NCBI GenBank assembly: GCA_017474235.1
Contig: JAFVIB010000008.1
Coordinates: 1-64,000 of the forward strand
Reading direction: 5' to 3'
From: Alistipes sp.
Lineage (GTDB): Bacteria > Bacteroidota > Bacteroidia > Bacteroidales > Rikenellaceae
DNA length: 64,000 nucleotides
Each line of letters opens with the position of its first letter. Position 1 is the stretch's first letter. Both the position numbers and the translations under genes were made by a program. Under the pieces are notes generated by a model. It did not search any database. It was given only the letters and a program-made list of their open reading frames with translations, and was not told the DNA's origin. Below, piece by piece: positions 8,828 to 18,160 of this stretch.

Positions 8828-10330
8828 TTACTTTACAGACTTAACTTCAGCCTTAATACCACTATCCATAGCCACAATCTCCGATGCAACAAGTTCTGCA
8901 TCGCTCTGCGAAGCAAATGTGCCAACAATAAATGTCGTACCGATACGCGAGAATTGGCACTTCTCGTTTCTAATGGATATGTGGGTCTTAACCTCATCCG
9001 AGAGGGTTGTCACACCCGTTATCTCAATATTGAAGCCAATATTCTTTCTCTTCCACTCCTCAATGTTAGAGATATACTCTCCATCAACCCACATTACAGG
9101 CTGTGGAGCCTTAAAGCCCAACTTCTTCAGATATGCAACACCCTCGAGAGCATCCTCCTCGGTAAGGAAACCTCCGACAAAGTAGGCATACTTACCATTG
9201 TGGTACTTATCGGTATATGAGAGCGGCGTAATACCACGCAGAGCCGAAAGATTTGGACGATTTGTAAATATTCCGATACGGATACGATAAACAGTACCAT
9301 AGTCGTATATATGGGTATGCGGAATAGGATTTTTCGGAGTATAGATAGTAGGCTTGATAACCTTCAGTGGCTCGTGCGCAATAAATGAACGGCGCACAAT
9401 ATTGACCCTCGGCAGGCAATAGTCGCCCTTATTGATACTCTTCTGCACCTTACTCAGAGAGTCTTTTGCCATTGACAGCTTCAAAACCTCTGAAACACGG
9501 CTCTCATACCCCAACAGAGCCTGCTTGCGATAGAAATACTCACACAGCACGCTCGACTCGCAATTATCAACACTCTGTTCGCTCTCCGACATAGCCTTCG
9601 ACAGACTATCCTCAGCGGCTGTAAGCAGGTCGAGATGACCCTCCTTCTCCATCATAAGGTTATAGGCATAGACCTTATTATCGAAAACATTGTGCCACTT
9701 ATCGTAGATTGCATCCTCAACCTTTGCTGCCACGCCACGCACAGAGTCCAACAGATTAAGCACACTATCTGCTGCCTCCTGAGTATCTACTCGCTCATAC
9801 TCAAGCTGCAATGAGACCATTCTGTCATAACTGCGCATATACTCCTTAATCTTGGCTACAACCGTACGCTCATCACGCTGCGCAGCTTTGAGCATCTTAA
9901 GGTCTGCTGCCGACATAGATGCCTCAAAAACGCCATTATCAACCAAATTGGCACGAGGGGTATAGTTTATCACAACCGAAGCAGTATCCTCTGCTACAAC
10001 CTGCTCGAGGTTGCTCTCTGCATTTACTGTCTGTGCATATATATACTGCTGATAATCAGTAAATTCCGTCAAAACCTTATCATACTCCCTCTTAAGGGTC
10101 ACAGCCTCCATCTCCATTGCTGTAATCTGTCGGGCAATCTGCTCTCGAGCCTCCGGATGATTAGCATATCGAAGGCGTGCCGACTTAATGAGCGAATTGA
10201 GCGAATCAACACGACCCTGCACCTGATTAACCGAAAGTTCCAACTGCGTATATCTCTCATCCGGCGACTGCGCAAGAGCCGAAATCACAACAACAGATGA
10301 TGCAAACAGTAGTGTTACAAATCTCTTCAT
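8828..10330 (-). CDS. Periplasmic coiled-coil protein with SPOR-like repeats
   Basis: A 500-aa exported protein of unknown function. A signal peptide (RFVTLLFASSVVVISALA) precedes long helical coiled-coil stretches (to about residue 310, heptad-rich, Asp/Glu/Leu-rich). The C-terminal part has SPOR-like elements (YRIRIGIF, YAYFVGGFLTEEDA, then TFIVGTFASQSDAELVASEI), suggesting peptidoglycan-binding folds. The ATG at 10330 overlaps the trkH stop as TAATG and gives a clean signal peptide; the ATG four codons upstream is less likely. The role is inferred to be envelope-related from position and domains only. Confidence 0.65.
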   Translation of the reverse strand: MKRFVTLLFASSVVVISALAQSPDERYTQLELSVNQVQGRVDSLNSLIKSARLRYANHPEAREQIARQITAMEMEAVTLKREYDKVLTEFTDYQQYIYAQTVNAESNLEQVVAEDTASVVINYTPRANLVDNGVFEASMSAADLKMLKAAQRDERTVVAKIKEYMRSYDRMVSLQLEYERVDTQEAADSVLNLLDSVRGVAAKVEDAIYDKWHNVFDNKVYAYNLMMEKEGHLDLLTAAEDSLSKAMSESEQSVDNCESSVLCEYFYRKQALLGYESRVSEVLKLSMAKDSLSKVQKSINKGDYCLPRVNIVRRSFIAHEPLKVIKPTIYTPKNPIPHTHIYDYGTVYRIRIGIFTNRPNLSALRGITPLSYTDKYHNGKYAYFVGGFLTEEDALEGVAYLKKLGFKAPQPVMWVDGEYISNIEEWKRKNIGFNIEITGVTTLSDEVKTHISIRNEKCQFSRIGTTFIVGTFASQSDAELVASEIVAMDSGIKAEVKSVK

Positions 10331-11775
10331 TATCTCCACCATTTAAGGAAAAACAACTGTATAAATCCAAATATTTCAAGACGACCCATAAGCATCAAAA
10401 ACGAGTTCTGAAGCTTCAGTATCGCCGGTATATCTGCAAAATTACCCATTGAGCCGACCGCTCCAAAGCCCGGACCAACATTGCCTATACACGCCACAGT
10501 CGACGAGAAGGCAGTCATAAGGTCCTGACCAAACAGAGTATTATTGACCGTCGCAAAAAGTATCAATGCTATATATGTAACGATAAAAACCACAACACTA
10601 TTGAGCATATCTGCATCTTGCGCCACACCATCCACACGAATACGGATAATTGCGTTTGGATGCTGCTGACGGAGTATTCTTGCCCAAAGAATCTTGCAGA
10701 ATATAAGCAATCTATCTATTTTCATACCTCCCGATGTTGAGCCGGCACAAGCACAGACTATTGATACAAAAATCAGGATTATTATCGCAAACGGCGTCCA
10801 CATATTTGTATCTGCCGTAGCATAACCTGTTGATGTCATCAGCGATATAACCTGGAAATATGAGTAGCGCAGAGCCTCCCATATCGTAGGGTAAACTCCT
10901 GCACTAAAGATACTTATAGTAACAAGCACTATTGCCACGACAATTATTGCCAAGTATGTTCTGACAACCTCGGAGCGGAAGATATTATTACCTTTACGCA
11001 AAAAAGTAGCGTATATTAATCCGAAATGGAGGCTCGATATAAGCATTGCCGCAGCGAGTATAGCCTCAACTGCTACATTGTCATAGAATGCGATACTTGA
11101 ATTTTTAGTACTAAATCCCGCAGTTGCACAGGCTGACATAGCGTGAGTAAGAGCATCAAACCAACGCAAACCGGCAAGTTTGAGCGACAGAGTAGTAATC
11201 ATTGTAAGACCGACATAGACAACAAGCAGAATACGAACAATAACCTGTGTGCGGTACTGATAGTTGTCCTTTGCAAGTGACGACAGCTCTACATTTGACA
11301 GTGCCATTTTACTCGTTCCCAACGACGGCAGGATAACCAGCGAAAACATAACAACTCCGACACCGCCAATCCAATTTGTCGTAATGCGGTAGAAGAGCAG
11401 ACCCTGCGGAAGTCGCTCTATATCGTTTAGTATCGTAGCTCCGGTTGCTGTAAAGCCCGAAACACTCTCAAACCACGCATTGACAAGCGAAAACTCACCA
11501 CCCCAAATAAGGTATGGGAACATACCCACAACGCTCGCAAGCACCCACGAGCCTACTACAATAGTAAAGCCCTCCTTATTCGATATAGACTTGGCGCGAG
11601 GTACAAAGAGCAGCGGGAAACCACCCAAAGTAAAGGTCAGCAGAGCCGAGAGCAACAGTGGATAGAAGCCCGAATCGACATTGTTCATATACGAGATACC
11701 TGCCGACACCAACATAAATGCCGACACACAGAGCATTACAGCTCCCACATATCTCAATATGACACTCTCTCGCAT
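10330..11775 (-). CDS. trkH: Trk-type potassium uptake protein TrkH
   Basis: A 481-aa polytopic protein with the repeated membrane-pore-membrane units of TrkH/KtrB transporters. Filter-like loops include GFTATGATI, ATAGFSTKNS, TSTGYATAD and IGNVGPGFGAVG, one per unit. It mediates K+ (possibly Na+-coupled) uptake across the inner membrane, normally gated by a TrkA/KtrA ring. No trkA is adjacent in this window; instead the next gene upstream, 4 bp away, encodes a HAMP-type sensor lacking an output domain. Confidence 0.93.
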   Translation of the reverse strand: MRESVILRYVGAVMLCVSAFMLVSAGISYMNNVDSGFYPLLLSALLTFTLGGFPLLFVPRAKSISNKEGFTIVVGSWVLASVVGMFPYLIWGGEFSLVNAWFESVSGFTATGATILNDIERLPQGLLFYRITTNWIGGVGVVMFSLVILPSLGTSKMALSNVELSSLAKDNYQYRTQVIVRILLVVYVGLTMITTLSLKLAGLRWFDALTHAMSACATAGFSTKNSSIAFYDNVAVEAILAAAMLISSLHFGLIYATFLRKGNNIFRSEVVRTYLAIIVVAIVLVTISIFSAGVYPTIWEALRYSYFQVISLMTSTGYATADTNMWTPFAIIILIFVSIVCACAGSTSGGMKIDRLLIFCKILWARILRQQHPNAIIRIRVDGVAQDADMLNSVVVFIVTYIALILFATVNNTLFGQDLMTAFSSTVACIGNVGPGFGAVGSMGNFADIPAILKLQNSFLMLMGRLEIFGFIQLFFLKWWR

Positions 11776-11779
11776 AACT

Positions 11780-12592
11780 CTATCTATTCTGCTTTGACAA
11801 GCCTATCAACTTCTCGATATTATCCACAACCTCCTTCAGTTCATCCAGCAACTCCGCCTTGACATTAAACGGTAGGCGATAGGTCAAAAAGTCTGATAAT
11901 GAACGGTTTATCTTCAATATCGGATTAACTCCGTAGAACATCACAAAGTAGTAGAACATCAGCACGATGGCAATCATCACCACAAGCGATATAAAGACAG
12001 GTGCAACCGAGCGGTAGGCATTTTTGCTCAACTGCTCGGCACGAGGAGCCAACGAACTATGGGTGTGGGTCATATAGCTCTGTATCTGCTCCACAACATT
12101 GTCATACGCAGGCTTATAATCGTTTTCATACCACGCCTTACCTCTCTGTGATGATGCCGTAGCACCATCCTCCGAACTTGGCACAGCCATAAGCGGAATA
12201 TCTATATTACCTATAGCCGAGGAGAAGACAAACTGCTCCGAAATCTCACGCAGGCGCAAAACGCTCATAGACAGAGAGTCTAAACGAGTTGCATCTACCG
12301 CCTCACTACGCGCAGCTGCCACCTTGCCGTCCAAATCGCCCATAGCACGACGATAGACATCTCTATCTGCCTGAGGGTCAAAGACAGCAATATGGAGCAT
12401 TGCCTGACTATGCTCCTGCACAGAGTGGAGCATATCGTTAGCAATCTCCATATTTCTACGAGAAGCTGCAAGAATATCCTCTGTATCGTTACTCAAATTA
12501 CTCAACTCAAAGAGCGAGATGATACCAGAGGCAAACAACAGCACCACTATACCGAGAAATCCTACTGTAACTCTCTTTCCTATACCTTTCAT
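11780..12592 (-). CDS. Four-helix-bundle sensor with HAMP-like tail and no output domain
   Basis: A 270-aa protein: TM helix (VTVGFLGIVVLLFASGIISL), a periplasmic helical region of about 165 residues resembling a 4HB/CHASE3-type sensor (NDTEDILAASRRNMEIANDM onward), a second TM helix (VAPVFISLVVMIAIVLMFYY) and a short cytoplasmic HAMP-like segment (GVNPILKINRSLSDFL, then a coil ending QNR). Histidine kinases and chemoreceptors of this shape continue for hundreds of residues; this one stops after HAMP. It sits 4 bp upstream of trkH in the same direction, so a role in modulating K+ uptake is possible but inferred. Confidence 0.65.
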   Translation of the reverse strand: MKGIGKRVTVGFLGIVVLLFASGIISLFELSNLSNDTEDILAASRRNMEIANDMLHSVQEHSQAMLHIAVFDPQADRDVYRRAMGDLDGKVAAARSEAVDATRLDSLSMSVLRLREISEQFVFSSAIGNIDIPLMAVPSSEDGATASSQRGKAWYENDYKPAYDNVVEQIQSYMTHTHSSLAPRAEQLSKNAYRSVAPVFISLVVMIAIVLMFYYFVMFYGVNPILKINRSLSDFLTYRLPFNVKAELLDELKEVVDNIEKLIGLSKQNR

Positions 12593-12634
12593 AATATTAT
12601 CTCAAATTACGCAAATATAAGAATTTTTCTGCAA

Positions 12635-13930
12635 TTATCCCACAATTTCGCCCACAACATCACAATTTGGTTCAATACCGACAAGGCGAACTTTTACTAT
12701 CTGATTGATATACTTGCGGTTATAAGGAACTTTAACCTTTATGTAATTACCTGTAAAACCTGTCATAAAACCTCCTCGCTCGGTACTCTCAAAGAGAACT
12801 TCCGCCTCGCTACCCACAGCGCGAGAGCAAAAATCGTAGTGCAAAGCACTACTGAGAGCCTCCAACTCCTTAACACGGGCAGTAGATACCGAAGACTGCA
12901 CCTTATTCGGCATAGTCACCGCAGGGGTATTGGCACGCTCCGAGAAGGGGAAGATATGCAGAAAGGCTGGCTTGATACTCTCCAAAAAGTTACGAGAATC
13001 TGCAAAATCGGCATCACTCTCGCCCGGGAAGCCGGTAATAACATCAATACCTATGAAGGCATCCGGCATAGCACTTTTAACGGCTGCAATGCGCTCTGCA
13101 AACTTCTCTACCGTATATCGACGACGCATCAGTGCAAGTATCTTGTTTGAGCCGCACTGTATAGGGATATGGAAGTGATGTTGAAATTTAGATGACCGTG
13201 CGCAAATATCTATTATCTCGTCAGTTAGCAAGTTTGGCTCTATTGACGAAATTCGATACCTCTCAACGCCCTCAACAGCATCTAACGCCCTCAACAAATC
13301 GGCAAAACTCTCTCCTGTAGTACGACCAAAATCGCCCGTATTTACGCCTGTAATGACAATCTCTTTCTGACCCGCTGCGACGATAGCCTCCGCCTGCGCA
13401 ACAACCTCCGCAATCGGAATATTACGACTACTGCCTCGTGCATTGTGAATAGTGCAATACGAACAGCAGTAGTCACAACCATCCTGCACCTTCAAAAAGG
13501 CTCTTGTTCTGTCACCACTCGAGAAGGCAGAAAAGAAGTTTGTAATCTGCTCTGTTTCGCAACTAAAGACCTGAGTTTTGCCCTTCGATGTCAGTTCAAG
13601 TACTCGTTGATATGTCTCTCCTTTATTATTGTTACTCAACACTATATCGACGCCCTCTATCTCTGCAATTTCGTAAGGTTTCAACTGTGCATAACAACCG
13701 GTAACCGCGATTATTGCATTGGGGTTTCTGCGGTGCAATTTACGGATGATATTACGGCACTTTTTATCGGCGTGTTCAGTAACCGAACAGCTATTGATAA
13801 TACAAATATCGGCAGCGTCGGTAGGGGATACTCGTTCAAAACCGCCCTGCTCAAATTGGCGGGCAATAGTCGAACTCTCCGAGAAGTTGAGCTTGCAACC
13901 GAGGGTATGAAAATTGACTTTTTTACTCAT
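12635..13930 (-). CDS. mtaB: tRNA t6A37 methylthiotransferase MtaB
   Basis: A 431-aa radical SAM methylthiotransferase of the MiaB family. The N-terminal UPF0004 domain starts FHTLGCKLNFSES, the MtaB-type signature; the radical SAM motif is CDYCCSYC (CxxxCxxC), and the C-terminal part (EAEVLFE...GFTGNYIKVKV) is a TRAM domain. It converts t6A to ms2t6A at position 37 of ANN-decoding tRNAs. The ATG at 13930 (MSKKVNF) fits the family; the upstream 10 codons look like leader. With miaA at 0.75 kb this window holds two position-37 modification genes. Confidence 0.93.
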   Translation of the reverse strand: MSKKVNFHTLGCKLNFSESSTIARQFEQGGFERVSPTDAADICIINSCSVTEHADKKCRNIIRKLHRRNPNAIIAVTGCYAQLKPYEIAEIEGVDIVLSNNNKGETYQRVLELTSKGKTQVFSCETEQITNFFSAFSSGDRTRAFLKVQDGCDYCCSYCTIHNARGSSRNIPIAEVVAQAEAIVAAGQKEIVITGVNTGDFGRTTGESFADLLRALDAVEGVERYRISSIEPNLLTDEIIDICARSSKFQHHFHIPIQCGSNKILALMRRRYTVEKFAERIAAVKSAMPDAFIGIDVITGFPGESDADFADSRNFLESIKPAFLHIFPFSERANTPAVTMPNKVQSSVSTARVKELEALSSALHYDFCSRAVGSEAEVLFESTERGGFMTGFTGNYIKVKVPYNRKYINQIVKVRLVGIEPNCDVVGEIVG

Positions 13931-13999
13931 TTTGTACTCTATTATTGTGCGAAGATACAAAAAAGGTGGGTTAAGTAACCAAATCCCGCAAAAAAAGTG

Positions 14000-14007
14000 T
14001 ACTTTTG
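14000..14007 (+). promoter_or_regulatory. -7 promoter element for the metal permease operon
   Basis: TACTTTTG matches TAnnTTTG, about 30 nt before the ATG at 14038. No convincing -33 element is visible, so confidence is moderate. This element also supplies a spurious TTG start that would place the protein start inside the promoter. Confidence 0.5.
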
Positions 14008-14037
14008 CAACTTAAACAGAGTTTACTGACAGCCTTT

Positions 14038-14883
14038 ATGGACTTTTTCGCAGACATATTTGAGTATCGTTACCTGCTCAATGCCGTTATAGCCTGCATA
14101 CTTTCGGGTATAACTTGCGGCATTGTGGGTACATATATCGTCGCTCGCCGAATGGTTTTCCTCAGCGGCGGCATCACTCACGCCTCATTTGGAGGTCTCG
14201 GAATAGCCTTCTACGCAGGTATAAACCCGCTATGGGGTGCTTTAGCGTTTGCTATTCTCTCATCTTTGGGCATCGAATATGCAGGCAGCAGCACCAAGAT
14301 TCGTGAGGACTCTGCGATAGGTCTGATGTGGGGTATCGGAATGGCTATCGGCGCGCTCTTTATGAGTCTCAAGCCCGGGTACACCTCGGGAGATTTATCG
14401 AGTTTCCTGTTTGGTAACATAATATCGGTAACATCTGAAGATGTTATTCTACTCGCAATTCTTACTCTTGCGCTTACTGTCGGTGCGCTATTGTGGCTCA
14501 AACCGATTATGTATCTGGCATTTGACCGCGATTTTGCACGCTCGGCAGGGGTTAAGACTAAGGTTGCGGGGTACATTATGGCTGTAGTTATCGCAGTGAC
14601 TATCGTGCTGTCTATCAGAGTGATGGGCATTGTGCTACTCATATCGCTGATGACTCTGCCTGTGGTAATTGCAAACAGTGTAACCAAGCAGTACCAAAAA
14701 ATTACCCTTTGGTCATCTGTTATAGCCGCCATTTGCGCACTTTTAGGCGTGATTGTGAGCTATTATCTCGAAGTTCCGTCGGGTCCTGCAATAATATTTG
14801 TGCTAACTTTGGTGTTGATAATAGTAAAACTATTATCTTTGCAGACGAATAAGTCACTTAGAACTGATGAAAACAATAGATAA
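14038..14883 (+). CDS. Metal ABC transporter permease (ZnuB/TroC type)
   Basis: A 281-aa integral membrane protein with about eight hydrophobic helices and family motifs GITCGIVGTYIVARRMVFL, GGITHASFGGLG and LLISLMTLPVVIANSV. It forms the channel of a zinc/manganese ABC importer. No ATPase or solute-binding partner is adjacent, so these must be encoded elsewhere. The ATG at 14038 is chosen because an upstream TTG lies inside the -7 promoter box. It overlaps the next gene by 17 bp. Confidence 0.88.
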   Translation: MDFFADIFEYRYLLNAVIACILSGITCGIVGTYIVARRMVFLSGGITHASFGGLGIAFYAGINPLWGALAFAILSSLGIEYAGSSTKIREDSAIGLMWGIGMAIGALFMSLKPGYTSGDLSSFLFGNIISVTSEDVILLAILTLALTVGALLWLKPIMYLAFDRDFARSAGVKTKVAGYIMAVVIAVTIVLSIRVMGIVLLISLMTLPVVIANSVTKQYQKITLWSSVIAAICALLGVIVSYYLEVPSGPAIIFVLTLVLIIVKLLSLQTNKSLRTDENNR

Positions 14884-16354
14884 ACTGATACTCAAGTCGT
14901 ACCTCGGACCGATGGTCGCTACATTTTTCATCGTCATCTTTATTCTGATGATGAACTTCGTGTGGCGTTATATCGAGGATTTGGTCGGTAAGGGTCTTGA
15001 TGCTGCGGTAATTATCGAGCTGATATGCTACGCTACGGTAAATATGATTCAGATGGGTCTGCCGTTGGCGGTGCTGCTGGCTACCATTATGACAATGGGT
15101 AATTTGGGCGAGAACTACGAGCTGCTGGCAATGAAGTCGGCAGGTATGTCACTGCTACAAATCGTGCGTCCGTTAGTGCTGGTAGTAACACTTATTTCTA
15201 TTGGTAGTTTTTTTATTATCAACAACTTAGCCCCGTACTCAAACAAGAAGATGTTCAGCATCATCCACGATATTCAGAAGCAAAATCAGGCTTTGGAGTT
15301 TCAAGATGGGCTCTTTTTTAACGGCATCGACAATATGAGTATCCGCGTAGAGCATCAAAATCCCGAGACAAAGCTGCTCACAGGCGTACTTATCTATGAT
15401 AACCGCGCAAGTGGCGGAAATATGACCACGACAATTGCAGACTCGGGCTATATCCGTCTCAGCGACGACAAGCGATATCTGCTTGTAACGCTCTTCAACG
15501 GCTCTACATACGAGCATACGCGCAACAGTCAGTGGTACACCAAAAGCACCATGCGCCGCCACGCCTTTGAGCGTCAGGATGGTCAGATTCCGATGACGGG
15601 TTTCGACTTTGAGCGTTCTGACGAAAATCTGTTTAGCGGTAGCAGCCAAACTCAGAATATCATGGAGCTTCAGCACAATATCGACTCTTTGGAGACCGTC
15701 GTAAACCGCACTACTACAATGGCTTACAACCCTTTGCTGCGTGACCAGATCTTTATCAAAGACCCTGATGCTATCTCTCCTCCGGATACCGTTGTTATAG
15801 ATCGTTCAGCGAAGGTCTATTCAAAATATCTTCTCGACTCTATCGAGACAATGACCACGCGAGACAAGAAGCGACTCTACTCAAATGCGCGTCAGAGTGC
15901 TGTGGCTGCAAGAAACAGCTTCTCTTTTGATGAATCGACCTCTAAAGAGGCTCTAAACCAACTATATCGTAGCAAAAACGAGTGGCATCGCAAGTTGGCT
16001 CTGCCCGTATCTATATTTATCTTCTTCCTCGTCGGTGCGCCATTGGGTGCAATTATCCGCAAGGGAGGACTCGGTATGCCGATTGTTATCTCTGTGATAT
16101 TCTTTGTCATCTACTACATCATCAGTATCTCAGGCGAGAAGATGGCAAAAGAGGGTAGCTGGAGCTCACTGCTCGGTATGTGGATATCGTCTATCGTGCT
16201 ATTCCCGCTTGCCGTCTATCTGACCCATAAGGCGACAAATGACTCTGCTCTGCTCGATTTTGATTGGTATATAGGCAAATACAAGCACTATAAAGAGATT
16301 ATTGTCGCAAAGTTGCCGCAATCTTGGCAGGATAAACTCAATAAGAAGAAGTAG
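14867..16354 (+). CDS. LptF/LptG-family permease (YjgP/YjgQ)
   Basis: A 495-aa permease of the lipopolysaccharide export ABC system. It begins with the typical KTIDKLILKSYLGPMVATFF followed by three TM helices, has a large periplasmic beta region (about residues 130-365), then three more TM helices (IFIFFLVGAPLGAIIRKGGL and onward). LptF/LptG heterodimers extract LPS from the inner membrane together with LptB. Bacteroidetes often keep the two permeases apart; which of the two this is cannot be decided from sequence alone. Confidence 0.87.
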   Translation: MKTIDKLILKSYLGPMVATFFIVIFILMMNFVWRYIEDLVGKGLDAAVIIELICYATVNMIQMGLPLAVLLATIMTMGNLGENYELLAMKSAGMSLLQIVRPLVLVVTLISIGSFFIINNLAPYSNKKMFSIIHDIQKQNQALEFQDGLFFNGIDNMSIRVEHQNPETKLLTGVLIYDNRASGGNMTTTIADSGYIRLSDDKRYLLVTLFNGSTYEHTRNSQWYTKSTMRRHAFERQDGQIPMTGFDFERSDENLFSGSSQTQNIMELQHNIDSLETVVNRTTTMAYNPLLRDQIFIKDPDAISPPDTVVIDRSAKVYSKYLLDSIETMTTRDKKRLYSNARQSAVAARNSFSFDESTSKEALNQLYRSKNEWHRKLALPVSIFIFFLVGAPLGAIIRKGGLGMPIVISVIFFVIYYIISISGEKMAKEGSWSSLLGMWISSIVLFPLAVYLTHKATNDSALLDFDWYIGKYKHYKEIIVAKLPQSWQDKLNKKK

Positions 16355-16355
16355 T

Positions 16356-17321
16356 ATGAATCCAAAGGATATTCGCATAGTATTTATGGGTACGCCCGAG
16401 TTTGCTGTACCCTCACTTAAAGCCCTTGTGGAGGGCGGATATAATGTTGTCGGCGTAGTTACCACTCCCGACCGTCAAGCAGGTCGAGGGTTGAAAGTTC
16501 ACGAGTGCGATGTCAAGGTGGCAGCAAGAGAGTTGGGTATTCAGACCATTCTCCAGCCTGAAAAGTTGCGCGATGAGGAGTTTTTGGCGGCTCTGCGCGA
16601 GCTAAACCCCGATTTAGGTATCGTTATCGCCTTCCGTATGCTGCCCGAGGTGGTGTGGGGTATGCCTCGCTTTGGTACATTTAACCTCCACGCATCACTA
16701 CTGCCTCAATATCGCGGTGCAGCCCCTATAAATTGGGCTATTATCAATGGCGATACCCAGACCGGCGTTACAACATTTTTGCTCAACCACGAGATAGACA
16801 AGGGTGCTATAATCGGTCAGGTACGCGAGAAAATCGCCGACACAGACACCGTAGGCTCGCTCTATGACCGACTGATGACCGTTGGCGCAGACCTTGTTCT
16901 TGATAGCGTAAACCGCATTGCAGAGGGAGATATAACACCTATAGAGCAACCGCAGAGTGATGACAACCTGCGCCCTGCACCAAAGATTTTTAAGGATGAT
17001 TGCATAATAGATTGGCGCAAAAATGGAGCTGACATCGTAAACTTCGTGCGCGGACTCTCTCCATACCCCGCAGCGTGGAGCCGACTTACTAAAGATGGTG
17101 CAGAGGCGGGTAGCGCAAAGATTTTTGAGGTACGATTCGAGCCTAAAGAGGGTATTACAGAGGTTGGCAGGGTAGTTACCGATGGTAAAAAATATATGGG
17201 TGTTACCTGCGCCGATGGAGTTGTCTATATCGAAGATATCCAAATCGCCGGCAAAAAACGCCTTAAAATCAAAGAACTCCTCCTCGGCTTCCGAAGCGCA
17301 GAGGAGTATATCTTTGAGTAG
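16356..17321 (+). CDS. fmt: Methionyl-tRNA formyltransferase
   Basis: A 321-aa enzyme that formylates initiator Met-tRNA with 10-formyl-THF. The N-terminus DIRIVFMGTPEFAVPSLKAL is diagnostic; the catalytic SLLPQYRGAAPINWAIINGD segment with its preceding NLHAS (Asn and His of the active site) is intact, and the C-terminal anticodon-binding domain is present. The ATG at 16356 lies 2 bp after the permease stop, making it the third gene of the operon. Confidence 0.96.
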   Translation: MNPKDIRIVFMGTPEFAVPSLKALVEGGYNVVGVVTTPDRQAGRGLKVHECDVKVAARELGIQTILQPEKLRDEEFLAALRELNPDLGIVIAFRMLPEVVWGMPRFGTFNLHASLLPQYRGAAPINWAIINGDTQTGVTTFLLNHEIDKGAIIGQVREKIADTDTVGSLYDRLMTVGADLVLDSVNRIAEGDITPIEQPQSDDNLRPAPKIFKDDCIIDWRKNGADIVNFVRGLSPYPAAWSRLTKDGAEAGSAKIFEVRFEPKEGITEVGRVVTDGKKYMGVTCADGVVYIEDIQIAGKKRLKIKELLLGFRSAEEYIFE

Positions 17322-17337
17322 AAATTTCTATGAGACA

Positions 17338-17374
17338 AAAGAGCGAGAATGCAAATTTTCTCGCTCTTTTATTA
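17338..17374 (+). terminator. Rho-independent terminator after fmt (probably bidirectional)
   Basis: AAAGAGCGAGAA and TTCTCGCTCTTT form a 12-bp stem around a short loop, followed by T residues, directly downstream of fmt and of the convergent lipoprotein gene. Confidence 0.9.
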
Positions 17375-17376
17375 AA

Positions 17377-17808
17377 CTATATAGGATTGTATTCGCTTAT
17401 ACGACAAGTACCATCTATCTTTATTTGCATATTATTCTCAAGATAATAAACTTGGGCAATGAAATAATCCTGTTTGGCAGTTTTTCCATTCGCCGTTGCC
17501 GTTACCTCAATATAAACAACCATTTTTGTCGCCAATTTATGCGCAGTCAGGCGTTTTGTAGCATTATCCTTAACATTATACCAGTTTTGTATATTGATTC
17601 TCTCATTTTTGTCATTATACTCCATAAATACAACATTCAATGTAGCTGTAGCACCATATTTACTTGCCATCTCACTTAGACCTATATTCACATTAACTGT
17701 GTAAACAAGTTCTTTCGTTTGATTATTCCCTGCATTAGGGACTTCAATAGGAGAACAGCTAACAAACATTGTTGCGCACAGTAACATCAATCTAAAAAAT
17801 CTTTTCAT
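17377..17808 (-). CDS. Small predicted lipoprotein, unknown function
   Basis: A 143-aa protein with an SPII signal (RLMLLCATMFVSC, mature Cys then SPIEVP). The mature part is one small beta-rich domain (LVYTVNVNIGLSEMA, ATLNVVFMEYND, KMVVYIEVTATANG, QDYFIAQVYYLE), suggestive of an immunoglobulin-like or transthyretin-like fold, but I do not recognise the family. It converges with fmt and lies just downstream of the structured RNA at 17.83-18.07 kb. Confidence 0.65.
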   Translation of the reverse strand: MKRFFRLMLLCATMFVSCSPIEVPNAGNNQTKELVYTVNVNIGLSEMASKYGATATLNVVFMEYNDKNERINIQNWYNVKDNATKRLTAHKLATKMVVYIEVTATANGKTAKQDYFIAQVYYLENNMQIKIDGTCRISEYNPI

Positions 17809-17829
17809 AATACTTTTAATTTTAAGTTA

Positions 17830-18066
17830 AACAATAAGTGTCAATGCTGTCAGATAGCAACCGTTTAACTCAAAAAAAGAGAAACGCGGGTCACGCTTAA
17901 TACTGAAGGTACGACCAAGCACCTGTACACATAAGCACAACCCACGCCGTATATACGAGCGTGAGCATTTAGCGTGCCTATTGCTTGTGTACTTAATAAA
18001 TTGGTCGTTTTTTCAGTAAAGCAACAGCCTAAATGCCATCTAAAGAACTGCATATTTTGCAATCCC
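17830..18066 (-). ncRNA. Candidate structured RNA, 6S-like (Bacteroidales-1-type)
   Basis: About 235 nt on the minus strand follow a strong promoter and contain no good ORF. Read 5' to 3', complementary blocks are nested: AGATGGCA with TGCTATCT, GCTT with AAGC, CTGAA with TTCAG, ACGACCAA with TTGGTCGT, GTACAC with GTGTAC, AAGCA with TGCTT, and CACGC with GCGTG closing an apical loop with CGTATATACG. The result is a long rod with internal bulges, as in 6S RNA, which binds RNA polymerase. Family assignment is inference; tmRNA was considered but no tRNA-like ends are visible. Confidence 0.5.
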
Positions 18067-18070
18067 AGCA

Positions 18071-18099
18071 CAAATATAGCAAAATTAGTTTATTAACAA
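18071..18099 (-). promoter_or_regulatory. Promoter of the 6S-like RNA
   Basis: On the minus strand TATATTTG (18071-18078) matches TAnnTTTG, with TTG at 18097-18099, 18 bp upstream. It is the only strong promoter between the dehydrogenase gene and the small lipoprotein gene. Confidence 0.6.
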
Positions 18100-18160
18100 A
18101 AATAATAAAACAAAAAATCGCCCCATCCGGAGCGATGTTATTATTATATATAGGTATAGC

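Noticed and set aside
14005-14037. Upstream TTG start for the metal permease
   Set aside because: The TTG is the 3' half of the -7 box TACTTTTG, so it cannot be inside the transcript.
17830-18066. tmRNA identity for the structured RNA
   Set aside because: No tRNA-Ala-like acceptor or tag reading frame is visible at the ends.
17865-18071. 68-aa ORF on the minus strand inside the 6S-like RNA region
   Set aside because: It follows base-paired segments and has no lipobox, domain or start context; RNA structure explains the region better.
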